NCBI RefSeq assembly: GCF_014649655.1
Contig: NZ_BMTL01000023.1
Coordinates: forward strand, 106,538 to 170,537
DNA length: 64,000 bases
Direction: 5' to 3'
Source of the DNA: Streptomyces humidus
GTDB taxonomy: Bacteria; Actinomycetota; Actinomycetes; Streptomycetales; Streptomycetaceae
Shown here piece by piece: positions 23,749 to 31,105 of this stretch (positions are counted from its first letter, which is position 1; every line of letters begins with the position of its first letter). The notes beneath the pieces were generated by a model that was given only the letters and a program-made list of their open reading frames with translations, was not told the DNA's origin and did no database searches. Both the position numbers and the translations under genes were made by a program.

Positions 23749-26199
23749 TCAGTCGCGCAGCACCAGCTCGCTCCACACCTGCTTGCCGCCGCTGACCGGC
23801 ACGGTCCCCCAGGCGTCGGACATCGCCTCGACGAGAAGGATGCCGCGGCCGCCGGTGGCCTCCCAGCCCGGGTCGGTCGGTTTGACGGGCGTGCGGGCCG
23901 AGGCGTCGGTGACGGCGACGCGCAGCCGGCTGCCGATCAGGGTGATGTCCAGGCGGACCGGGCCGCCGGTGTGCACCAGGGCGTTGGTGACCAGCTCGGA
24001 GACGACGAGCAGGGCTGCGTCCATCGCGGTCTCGGTGACGCCCCAGGCGCGCAGGGTGCGCCGGGTGAACCGGCGTGCGTGCCGGGACGCCTCGGGCACC
24101 CGCCACACCGTCCAGCCCTCGCGCAGGGGTTTGACGGCCATCCCGTCGTAGCGCATGAGGAGCAGGGCCACGTCGTCGCCGCGGTGGGCGTCGCCGAGCA
24201 GGGCGTCGGCGACGAGCCCGAGGTGAGCGGGGTCGGACGCGGACAGTCGGCGGGCGAGCCGTGCCAGGCCGGTGTCGATGTCCAGCTCGGCGGACTCCAC
24301 GAGCCCGTCCGTGGTCAGGGCGATGACGGCGCCCGGCGACAGCCGCAGCGGGGTCATCGGGAACTCGGCCCGCAGCAGGACGCCCAGGGGCGGACCGCCG
24401 TCGGTCTCGGCGATGTCGGTCGAGCCGTCCGGGTGGCGCACGACGGGCGGCGGATGCCCGGCCCGCACGCACCAGGCGGTGCCGTCCTCCATGCCGACGT
24501 CGACGTAGCAGCAGGTGACGAAGAGGTCGGTCTCCAGTTCCAGCAGGAGCCGGTTGGCGTGGGAGACGACCACGTCCGGCGGATGGCCCTCGGCGGCGTA
24601 GGCGCGCAGGGCCGTGCGCATCTGTCCCATGAGGGTGGCGGCGGCCGCGCTGTGGCCCTGGACGTCGCCGATGACGAGGGCGACATGGTGGTCGGGCAGC
24701 GGGATGACGTCGTACCAGTCGCCGCCGACCTCCAGGCCCGCGGTGGCGGGGAGATAGCGGGCGACGGCGACGGCGCCGGGCAGCTCGGGCAGCCTGCGCG
24801 GCAGCAGCTGGCGCTGCAGCATGGCGACGAGTTCGTGCTCGGCGTCGAAGGCGTGGGCCCGCATCAGGGCCTGCCCGGCGAGGCCGGCGGAGGCGGTGAG
24901 CAGGGCGCGTTCGTCGGGCCCGAAGTGGTGCGGCCGGTCCCAGCCGATGAGACAGGCGCCGGTCGTGCGACCGCCGGCGGTCAGCGGCAGGAGGGCGAGA
25001 CCGCCGGGGCCGATCCCGGCCAGGGCCGGTTCCAGGTCGGTGGCCGCGGGCCAGATCCGGGCGCGGCCCTCCTTCAGGGCGGCGGCGAGGGTCGGCATGG
25101 CGCGCAGGGACGCGTCCGGCCACTCGGTGCGCCATTCCAGCCGCCACAGCGCGGGCCAGGACTGCGGTTCGGGCGGGTCCAGGACGGTGACCACGAGCCG
25201 CTCGCCCTCGAGCTCGGCGAGAGCGATCCGGTCGGCGCGCAGCGGTTTGCGCAGGGCGGCGACCACGGCCTGGCTCACGTCGCGGACGGTGCCGGCGGTG
25301 GCGAGCGCGGCGGCCAGCCGCTGCACCCGGGCCACGTCGGTGACCTCGTCGCGCAGGGCCGAGGCGTCGGCGACGGTGCCCACCAGCCGCGCCGGCCGGC
25401 CGTCGCCGCCGGGCAGCAGCCGGCCGCGCAGGCGCAGCCACTTCGGCGGCCCGGGGGGCTGGAGCACGCGGAACTCCAGTTCGCGGTCGCCGATCGACAT
25501 GTGGTCGGCCTCGACGACGGACATCAGCGAGGGCAGGTCCTCCGGGACCGCGCGCCCGAGGAGGGTCTCCACCCGGCCGTCGAATGCGGCCCGGTCCATC
25601 CGGAACAGCTCCAGGATCTCGTCGCCGACCTCGACCCGGCCGGTGTCCATGGCCAGGCTGAAGTCGCCGGCACGCAGTTCCTCGCCCGCGACGGGAACGG
25701 CCGCGGCGGGGAAGGCGACGACCTCGGCGACCAGCGCCAGGCAGACCCGGTCGTCGGCGTCGAAGCCGCCGGGACGCTCGCTGAGGGCGAGAAGACAGCC
25801 CGCGCCGTCGCGCAGGGGCAGGGCGGCCAGATGGACGTCACGGGCGGGCATCCGCCGTGCCTCCGGGCAGTCGGCGAGCTCCCCCGGGCCGAGCCACACC
25901 GGCCGTCCGGTGCGGTGGGCGTCCGCGGCCGGCGAGCGGCCGTCCAGCGGATAGCTCTCGCGCAGCCCGTACAGGGTCCGCGGGACGCCTGCCGACTCCG
26001 CCAGACAGAGCAGGTCGCCGCCGCCCCCGGACGTGTAGACGGCGGCGACGGACGCGCCCGCGAAGACGAGCGCCTGTTCGAGGATGCGTCGGACCCGTTC
26101 CGGTGCGGTGAGATCGGCCGTGATCGTCTTGAGGGCGATTTCGGCGCGCGAAGGTCCCGTTCTGCGCTCCGCGGCACCCTCACTGACCACGATCGCCAT
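23749..26199 (-). CDS. GAF/PAS-SpoIIE phosphatase with C-terminal HATPase (anti-sigma-type) domain
   Basis: The 816-residue soluble protein has an N-terminal GAF-like domain (about 25-170) and a PAS-like segment (about 175-290). A second GAF (about 300-450) and a PP2C-type SpoIIE phosphatase follow (about 460-680), with metal motifs GGDWYDV, VIGDVQGHS and HRGDDVALLLMR. The C-terminal ATPase of anti-sigma kinase type (about 690-816) shows ELVTNALVHTGG and ATGGRGILLVEAMSD. Such proteins tune anti-sigma/anti-anti-sigma partner switching. It is divergent from ramC, and a similar SpoIIE phosphatase sits at the other end of the ram cluster. The ATG at 26199 was preferred over longer readings. Confidence 0.85.
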   Translation of the reverse strand: MAIVVSEGAAERRTGPSRAEIALKTITADLTAPERVRRILEQALVFAGASVAAVYTSGGGGDLLCLAESAGVPRTLYGLRESYPLDGRSPAADAHRTGRPVWLGPGELADCPEARRMPARDVHLAALPLRDGAGCLLALSERPGGFDADDRVCLALVAEVVAFPAAAVPVAGEELRAGDFSLAMDTGRVEVGDEILELFRMDRAAFDGRVETLLGRAVPEDLPSLMSVVEADHMSIGDRELEFRVLQPPGPPKWLRLRGRLLPGGDGRPARLVGTVADASALRDEVTDVARVQRLAAALATAGTVRDVSQAVVAALRKPLRADRIALAELEGERLVVTVLDPPEPQSWPALWRLEWRTEWPDASLRAMPTLAAALKEGRARIWPAATDLEPALAGIGPGGLALLPLTAGGRTTGACLIGWDRPHHFGPDERALLTASAGLAGQALMRAHAFDAEHELVAMLQRQLLPRRLPELPGAVAVARYLPATAGLEVGGDWYDVIPLPDHHVALVIGDVQGHSAAAATLMGQMRTALRAYAAEGHPPDVVVSHANRLLLELETDLFVTCCYVDVGMEDGTAWCVRAGHPPPVVRHPDGSTDIAETDGGPPLGVLLRAEFPMTPLRLSPGAVIALTTDGLVESAELDIDTGLARLARRLSASDPAHLGLVADALLGDAHRGDDVALLLMRYDGMAVKPLREGWTVWRVPEASRHARRFTRRTLRAWGVTETAMDAALLVVSELVTNALVHTGGPVRLDITLIGSRLRVAVTDASARTPVKPTDPGWEATGGRGILLVEAMSDAWGTVPVSGGKQVWSELVLRD

Positions 26200-26437
26200 T
26201 ACAGCGCCATCGGAGTCCGTGCGCAGCCCCTGCGTCCGTTTTCGGGCCGACGAACGCGGCGGAAGCGTCGTTGAGGGAGATGAGGGGCCCGCGGGGAGGG
26301 CTCCGCAGGGACCTCCGTCGAACGAACCCGAACAGGTGTTGACGCGTGCGTTTCGCACGGTGAGCTCGTGACAGGCGTGACTGTCCGCGTCCCCGCGCGG
26401 CTTGCGAGGCTCTTGGCGGGCCGACGGAGGGGGACGC

Positions 26438-29086
26438 ATGGACAAGCGGTACGAGGTGTACGCGCTGGCGGACACGCACTTCTACGAGACGCCCGACCGG
26501 CTGAACGCCGGCGGGGCCGGGCCCGCTCCGCTGTACGACACGGCGCGCCGGCCGGTCCCCGAGGGCTGGACGTCGGCGCGGATCGGCGACTGGCTGACGC
26601 TGACGCCGCTGGACGCGGACGGGTCCCCGGCGCCGGGGCCGGCCCAGGGGTGGAAGATCCACGCCTCGGCCACCCGGGCGAACGCGGAGCGGATCGCCGC
26701 GATCGTGTGGGACTACTGCGTCGCGCACCGTGTCCCCTTCAAGTTCGTCCCGGGGCCGCACCTGCTGCATCTGCGCAACACCAAGTACGCGGGCCGCGAC
26801 ACGAGCGGCAAGTTCGTCACCGTCTACCCGGCGGACGAGGAGCAGCTGCACACGGTCCTGCGCGAACTGGGCGCTTCGCTGGAGGGCTTCGAGGGTCCTT
26901 ACATCCTCACCGACCTGCGCTGGCACGAGGGCCCGCTCTACGTCCGCTACGGCGCGTTCGCGCGGATGTTCGTCGTGGACGACCGGGGCTCGCTGGCGCC
27001 GGCGGTCCGCGACGGCGGCGGGAACCTGGTGCCGGACCGGCGGGCGCCGTCCTTCCAGGTGCCGCCGTGGGTGACGCTGCCGGCGTTCCTGGAGCCGCAC
27101 CTGGCGGCCCGCAACACCACCACGGTGGGCGAACTGCCGTACCGCATCGAGAAGGCGCTGCACTTCTCCAACGGCGGCGGGGTGTACGCGGGAACCGACA
27201 CCCGCGACGGGCGCAAGGTGGTGCTGAAGGAGGGCAGACCGCACGCGGGGCTGGCCTCGGACGGGGCGGACGCGATCGTCCGGCTGGAGCGCGAGAAGCG
27301 GGCGCTGGAGGCGGTGTCCGGCACCGGGGTGGTGCCTGAGGTGCGCGACTGGTTCCTGCTCGGCGACCACCGCTTCCTGGTGATGGACCTCGTCCCGGGA
27401 CGACCGCTGAACTCGTTCTTCGCCGAGCGGCACCCGCTGCTGTCCCCGGACCCGGATCCGGCGGCCGTCGCCGCGTACACCGCGTGGGCCGTGCGCATCC
27501 ACCGGGCGGTGGAGCAGGCGGTGGAGCGGGTGCACGCGCGCGGGATCGTCTTCAACGACCTGCACGTCTTCAACATCATGGTCGCGCCCGACGAGGAGTC
27601 GGTGCATCTGATCGACTTCGAGGCGGCCGCCCCGGCCGAGGAGAACGGCCGCCAGGTCGTGGCGCACCCGGGCTTCTTCGCCCCGCCCGACCGCCGGGGC
27701 GCCGACGTCGACCGGTACGCGCTGGCGTGCTTACGGCTCGCCCTGTTCCTGCCCGTCACCACGCTGTTCGTGGTCGACCGGGGCAAGGCGGCCCATCTGG
27801 CCGAGGTGATCGCCGAGCAGTTCCCCGACGTGCCGGGCGCGTTCCTCGACGAGGCGGTCGCGGAGATCACCCGAAACGTCGGCGAGGCGGCGCCGGAGCC
27901 GCACGAGGGCGCGCCCGTGAGGTCGCCGCGCTCCGCGCGCGTGGCCTCGGCGCCCGCCTTGCGGGTGGAACCCGCCGACTGGCCGCACAGCCGTGACTCG
28001 ATGGTCAAGGCGATCCTCGCCTCGGCCACCCCGGAGCGCGACGACCGGCTCTACCCCGGAGACGTCGCCCAGTTCTCCGACGGCGGCGGGCTGGGCCTGG
28101 CGCACGGCGCGGCCGGGGTGCTGTACGCGCTCAGGGCCACCGGCGCCGAACGCCACGACGAGGGCGAGCGCTGGCTTCTGGACCGCACCGCCCCGCCCCC
28201 GACGGGCACCCCGCTCGGGCTCTACGACGGCCTGGCCGGCGTCGCCCACGTGCTGGACCTGCTCGGTCACCGGCAGCGCGCGCTCGACCTGGTCGACGGC
28301 ATCCTGCGCGAGCGGTGGCAGAACCTGTCCTCGGACCTGCACGGGGGGCTGGCCGGACTGGGCCTCGTCCTCGCCGACCTGGCGCGCCGGACGGGCGAGC
28401 CGGAGCTGCGCGCGCGGGCCGCCGAGGCCGCCGACATCGTCGTACGGCGACTGGCCGAACCCGTGCCGGACGCGCCCCGGCGGCGGGCGGGGCTGCTGCG
28501 GGGAGCCAGCGGGCCCGCGCTGTTCCTGCTGCGCCAGTACGAGGCGACCGGCGACCGCGCGCTGCTGACGGCGGCGGACGTCGCCCTGCGCCGGGACCTG
28601 GCGGCCTGCGTGCAGCGCGAGGGGGGTTCGCTGGAGGTCGACGAGGGATGGCGCACGCTGCCCTACCTCGGGGACGGCAGCGTGGGCGTCGGAGCGGTGC
28701 TCGACGACGGGCTGGTCCATCTCCCGGACCCGGGCGGGCAGTTCGAACGGGCCAGGGCCGGTGTGCTGACCGCCGCCACGTCCCGTTTCTACGCACAGCC
28801 CGGCCTCTTCCAGGGCCGCGCCGGGATGATCCTGCACCTGGCCCGGACCACCGCCGAAGGCGCGACACGCGCCCGGCTCGACGAGCAGATCGACGCGCTG
28901 GGCTGGTTCTCGATGCCCTACCAGGGCCAACTCGCCTTCCCCGGACACCAGATGATGCGGCTGTCCATGGACCTCGGCACCGGCACCGCGGGCTGTCTGC
29001 TCGCCCTGGCCGCCGCCCTCGCACCCGACGGCACGGGCGCCGACGCCCATCTGCCGTTCCTTCCGCCGCCGCACCGGCGGCCCTGA
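26438..29086 (+). CDS. ramC: class III lanthipeptide synthetase RamC (SapB maturation)
   Basis: The 882-residue, three-domain enzyme has an N-terminal phospho-Ser/Thr lyase (about 1-215) and a kinase-like domain (about 225-510). The kinase has a glycine-rich loop (SNGGGVYAG), the Lys in KVVLKEGRPH, the catalytic loop in VFNDLHVFNIM and the metal motif HLIDFEAA. The C-terminal lanthionine cyclase-like domain lacks the zinc-binding Cys/His set, as in other LanKC proteins. It phosphorylates and dehydrates Ser residues of RamS and forms labionin-type rings. Leu432 is encoded by TTA (27731-27733), making translation dependent on the bldA tRNA. It heads the ramCSAB operon, with a GGAGGGGG ribosome-binding site. 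Confidence 0.93.
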   Translation: MDKRYEVYALADTHFYETPDRLNAGGAGPAPLYDTARRPVPEGWTSARIGDWLTLTPLDADGSPAPGPAQGWKIHASATRANAERIAAIVWDYCVAHRVPFKFVPGPHLLHLRNTKYAGRDTSGKFVTVYPADEEQLHTVLRELGASLEGFEGPYILTDLRWHEGPLYVRYGAFARMFVVDDRGSLAPAVRDGGGNLVPDRRAPSFQVPPWVTLPAFLEPHLAARNTTTVGELPYRIEKALHFSNGGGVYAGTDTRDGRKVVLKEGRPHAGLASDGADAIVRLEREKRALEAVSGTGVVPEVRDWFLLGDHRFLVMDLVPGRPLNSFFAERHPLLSPDPDPAAVAAYTAWAVRIHRAVEQAVERVHARGIVFNDLHVFNIMVAPDEESVHLIDFEAAAPAEENGRQVVAHPGFFAPPDRRGADVDRYALACLRLALFLPVTTLFVVDRGKAAHLAEVIAEQFPDVPGAFLDEAVAEITRNVGEAAPEPHEGAPVRSPRSARVASAPALRVEPADWPHSRDSMVKAILASATPERDDRLYPGDVAQFSDGGGLGLAHGAAGVLYALRATGAERHDEGERWLLDRTAPPPTGTPLGLYDGLAGVAHVLDLLGHRQRALDLVDGILRERWQNLSSDLHGGLAGLGLVLADLARRTGEPELRARAAEAADIVVRRLAEPVPDAPRRRAGLLRGASGPALFLLRQYEATGDRALLTAADVALRRDLAACVQREGGSLEVDEGWRTLPYLGDGSVGVGAVLDDGLVHLPDPGGQFERARAGVLTAATSRFYAQPGLFQGRAGMILHLARTTAEGATRARLDEQIDALGWFSMPYQGQLAFPGHQMMRLSMDLGTGTAGCLLALAAALAPDGTGADAHLPFLPPPHRRP

Positions 29087-29168
29087 TACGCGGTCGCGCC
29101 ACACCGGCGCGGCCGTGACGCAACCCGTCCCCACGGGACGAGACATCCAACCGACGAAAGGACACACC

Positions 29169-29285
29169 ATGGCCCTTCTCGACCTGCAGACGATGGAATC
29201 CGACGAGTACAACGGCGGCGGCGGCAACAGCACCGTCAGCCTGCTGTCCTGTGTCAGCGCGGCGAGCGTCATTCTCTGCCTGTGA
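29169..29285 (+). CDS. ramS: SapB-type lanthipeptide precursor RamS
   Basis: The 38-residue precursor has the leader motif LLDLQ needed for recognition by class III synthetases (MALLDLQTMESDEYN). A Gly4 stretch and a core region follow. The core holds two SxxSxxxC units, STVSLLSC (S21, S24, C28) and SAASVILC (S30, S33, C37), matching the ring pattern of SapB and AmfS. Only one residue (Val29) separates the two units, whereas two (Gly-Asp) do in S. coelicolor SapB. The mature peptide is an extracellular surfactant that lets aerial hyphae break the surface. GAAAGGA precedes the ATG, and a strong hairpin follows the stop. Confidence 0.93.
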   Translation: MALLDLQTMESDEYNGGGGNSTVSLLSCVSAASVILCL

Positions 29286-29303
29286 CCCGCACGTCGTGCT
29301 GAA

Positions 29304-29347
29304 GGCCCCGGGCGGTCCGCTCCTCAGGGAGAGGGCCGCCCGGGGTC
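29304..29347 (+). terminator. attenuating hairpin between ramS and ramA
   Basis: Arms 29306-29318 and 29333-29345 pair over 13 bases with one G-U wobble around a 14-base loop, and two further outer pairs are possible. It starts 19 bases after the ramS stop and 40 bases before ramA. Partial termination would give far more precursor mRNA than transporter mRNA. Confidence 0.7.
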
Positions 29348-29386
29348 CGGCCGCCCCCGGAACCTCGAAGGAAGCGCGGGAGCAGG

Positions 29387-31105
29387 ATGCCGATGGACCG
29401 GACGACCGGTGAACTGCTGGGCGCGGCCACCCGGCACAGCGCCGGACGCTGCGTGGCCCTGTGTCTGGTGAGCGTGACGGCGACGGGCGCCGGCCTGCTG
29501 CTGCCCGCCGCCCTGGGCCGGACCCTCGACCTGCTGATCGCCCACGCCCCGGCGGCCCGCTGGGTGCTGTACTGCGCCGCCCTCGTCGCGCTGCTCACCC
29601 TGCTGGACGCCTGTGAGACCGTGCTCGCCGGCACCCTGGACGCCCGGACCGCAGCCTTTCTGCGCCGCCGCGTCACCCGCCATGTCCTGGCCGTGGGCCC
29701 GCGCGCCGCCGACCGCTTCGGCGCCGGGGACCTGGTGGCACGCATCGTCGGCAACGCGGCCCAGGCCGGCACGGCGCCCGGCGCCCGCGCCGCGCTGCTG
29801 GCCGCGCTCGCCGGGCCCCTCGGCGCCGTGGTGGCACTGGCCCTCGTGGACCCGTGGCTCGCGGCCGTCTTCCTGGCCGGGGCGCCGGTCCTCACCCTCC
29901 TGCTGCGCACCCTCGCCCGCGACACCTCGGCCTGCGTGGCGGACTACCAGCGGTCGCAGGGACGGATCGCGGCCGCGCTCGCGGAGGCGGTCGCCGGGGC
30001 CCGCACGATCCGCGCCGCGGGCACGGCCGACCGGGACACCGCCCGCGTCCTGCGTCCGCTGCCCGAGCTGTCCCGCGCGGGACTGCGCATGTGGCGGGTC
30101 CAGGGCCGGGCCGCCGCGCAGGCGGTCGCCGTGGCGCCGCTGCTGCACCTCGGGGTCGTCGCCGTCGCGGGCGTGCTGCTCACCCGGCACCGGCTGTCGG
30201 CGGGCGACGTCCTCGCCGCGTCGCGTTACGCGGTGCTCGCGACCGGCGTCGGGGTGCTGGTCGGGCGGCTCTCGGGCCTGGTCCGCTCCCGGACCGCCGC
30301 CGCCCGCCTGGGCGAGGTCCTGGACCAGCCGGTCCCCGCCCACGGCGAACGGCGGCTGCCGGCGGACGGCACGGGGCGGCTGGAGCTTCGCGGGGTCACC
30401 GCCCGGCGGGGCGGGCGCACGGTGCTGGACGGCGTCGACCTGGTCGTGCCCGGCGGACGGACGCTGGCCCTGGTGGGCCGCTCGGGCGCCGGGAAGTCGC
30501 TGCTGGCCGCGCTGGCCGGCCGGCTCGCCGATCCGGACGCCGGGGAGGTGCTGCTGGACGGCGTGCCGCTGGCCGCGCTCCCCCGGGACGAACTGCGCGC
30601 GGCGGTCGCCCAGGCCTTCGACCGGCCCGCCCTGCTGGGCGGCACCGTCGAGGCCACGATCGCCCTCGGACCGCCGGGCCGAACCCCGTCCGCGAGGCGG
30701 GTCCGGGAAGCCGCCCGCACCGCACGCGCCGACGACTTCGTCCGCCGTCTGCCGCAGGGCTACGCCACCCCGTGCGCGCACGCCCCCCACTCCGGCGGCG
30801 AAGCCCAACGTCTGGGCCTGGCACGCGCGTTCGCCCACGGCGGCCGGCTGCTCATCCTCGACGACGCCCTCTCCAGCCTCGACACGGTCACCGAGCGCCA
30901 GGTCACCGACGTGGTGTTCGGCAGCACGACGACCGCCACCCGCCTCGTCGTGGCCCACCGCGCCGCCACGGCCGCCCGCGCCGACGCGGTGGCCTGGCTG
31001 GACGGAGGGCGCGTGCGGGCGGTGGGGACGCACCGGGAGCTGTGGCGGACGCCCGGCTACCGGGCGGTGTTCGGCGCGGCCCCGGCGGGCGAGGGGCCGC
31101 GATGA
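29387..31105 (+). CDS. ramA: ABC exporter subunit RamA
   Basis: The 572-residue fused permease-ATPase has six N-terminal membrane helices (about 15-300). Its ATPase motifs are Walker A GRSGAGKS, a signature of the form HSGGEAQ and Walker B LLILDDALSSLD. The usual catalytic Glu after Walker B is Asp here and the signature is altered. RamA therefore probably contributes a degenerate ATP site in a heterodimer with RamB. It is the predicted exporter of modified RamS. Its stop overlaps the ramB start (ATG at 31102), indicating coupled translation. Confidence 0.9.
   Translation: MPMDRTTGELLGAATRHSAGRCVALCLVSVTATGAGLLLPAALGRTLDLLIAHAPAARWVLYCAALVALLTLLDACETVLAGTLDARTAAFLRRRVTRHVLAVGPRAADRFGAGDLVARIVGNAAQAGTAPGARAALLAALAGPLGAVVALALVDPWLAAVFLAGAPVLTLLLRTLARDTSACVADYQRSQGRIAAALAEAVAGARTIRAAGTADRDTARVLRPLPELSRAGLRMWRVQGRAAAQAVAVAPLLHLGVVAVAGVLLTRHRLSAGDVLAASRYAVLATGVGVLVGRLSGLVRSRTAAARLGEVLDQPVPAHGERRLPADGTGRLELRGVTARRGGRTVLDGVDLVVPGGRTLALVGRSGAGKSLLAALAGRLADPDAGEVLLDGVPLAALPRDELRAAVAQAFDRPALLGGTVEATIALGPPGRTPSARRVREAARTARADDFVRRLPQGYATPCAHAPHSGGEAQRLGLARAFAHGGRLLILDDALSSLDTVTERQVTDVVFGSTTTATRLVVAHRAATAARADAVAWLDGGRVRAVGTHRELWRTPGYRAVFGAAPAGEGPR

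Noticed and set aside
22888..26274. Open frame of 1128 codons on the plus strand opposite the SpoIIE phosphatase gene
   Set aside because: The composition is Gly/Arg/Asp/Gln-rich with no family motif. The minus strand carries clear phosphatase and ATPase domains, so this is antisense shadow.
26340..26385. RamR-binding repeats upstream of ramC
   Set aside because: CGTGCG-TTT-CGCACG and GACAG-N6-CTGTC are visible inverted repeats, but I cannot match them to a known RamR consensus from sequence alone, so no operator is called.
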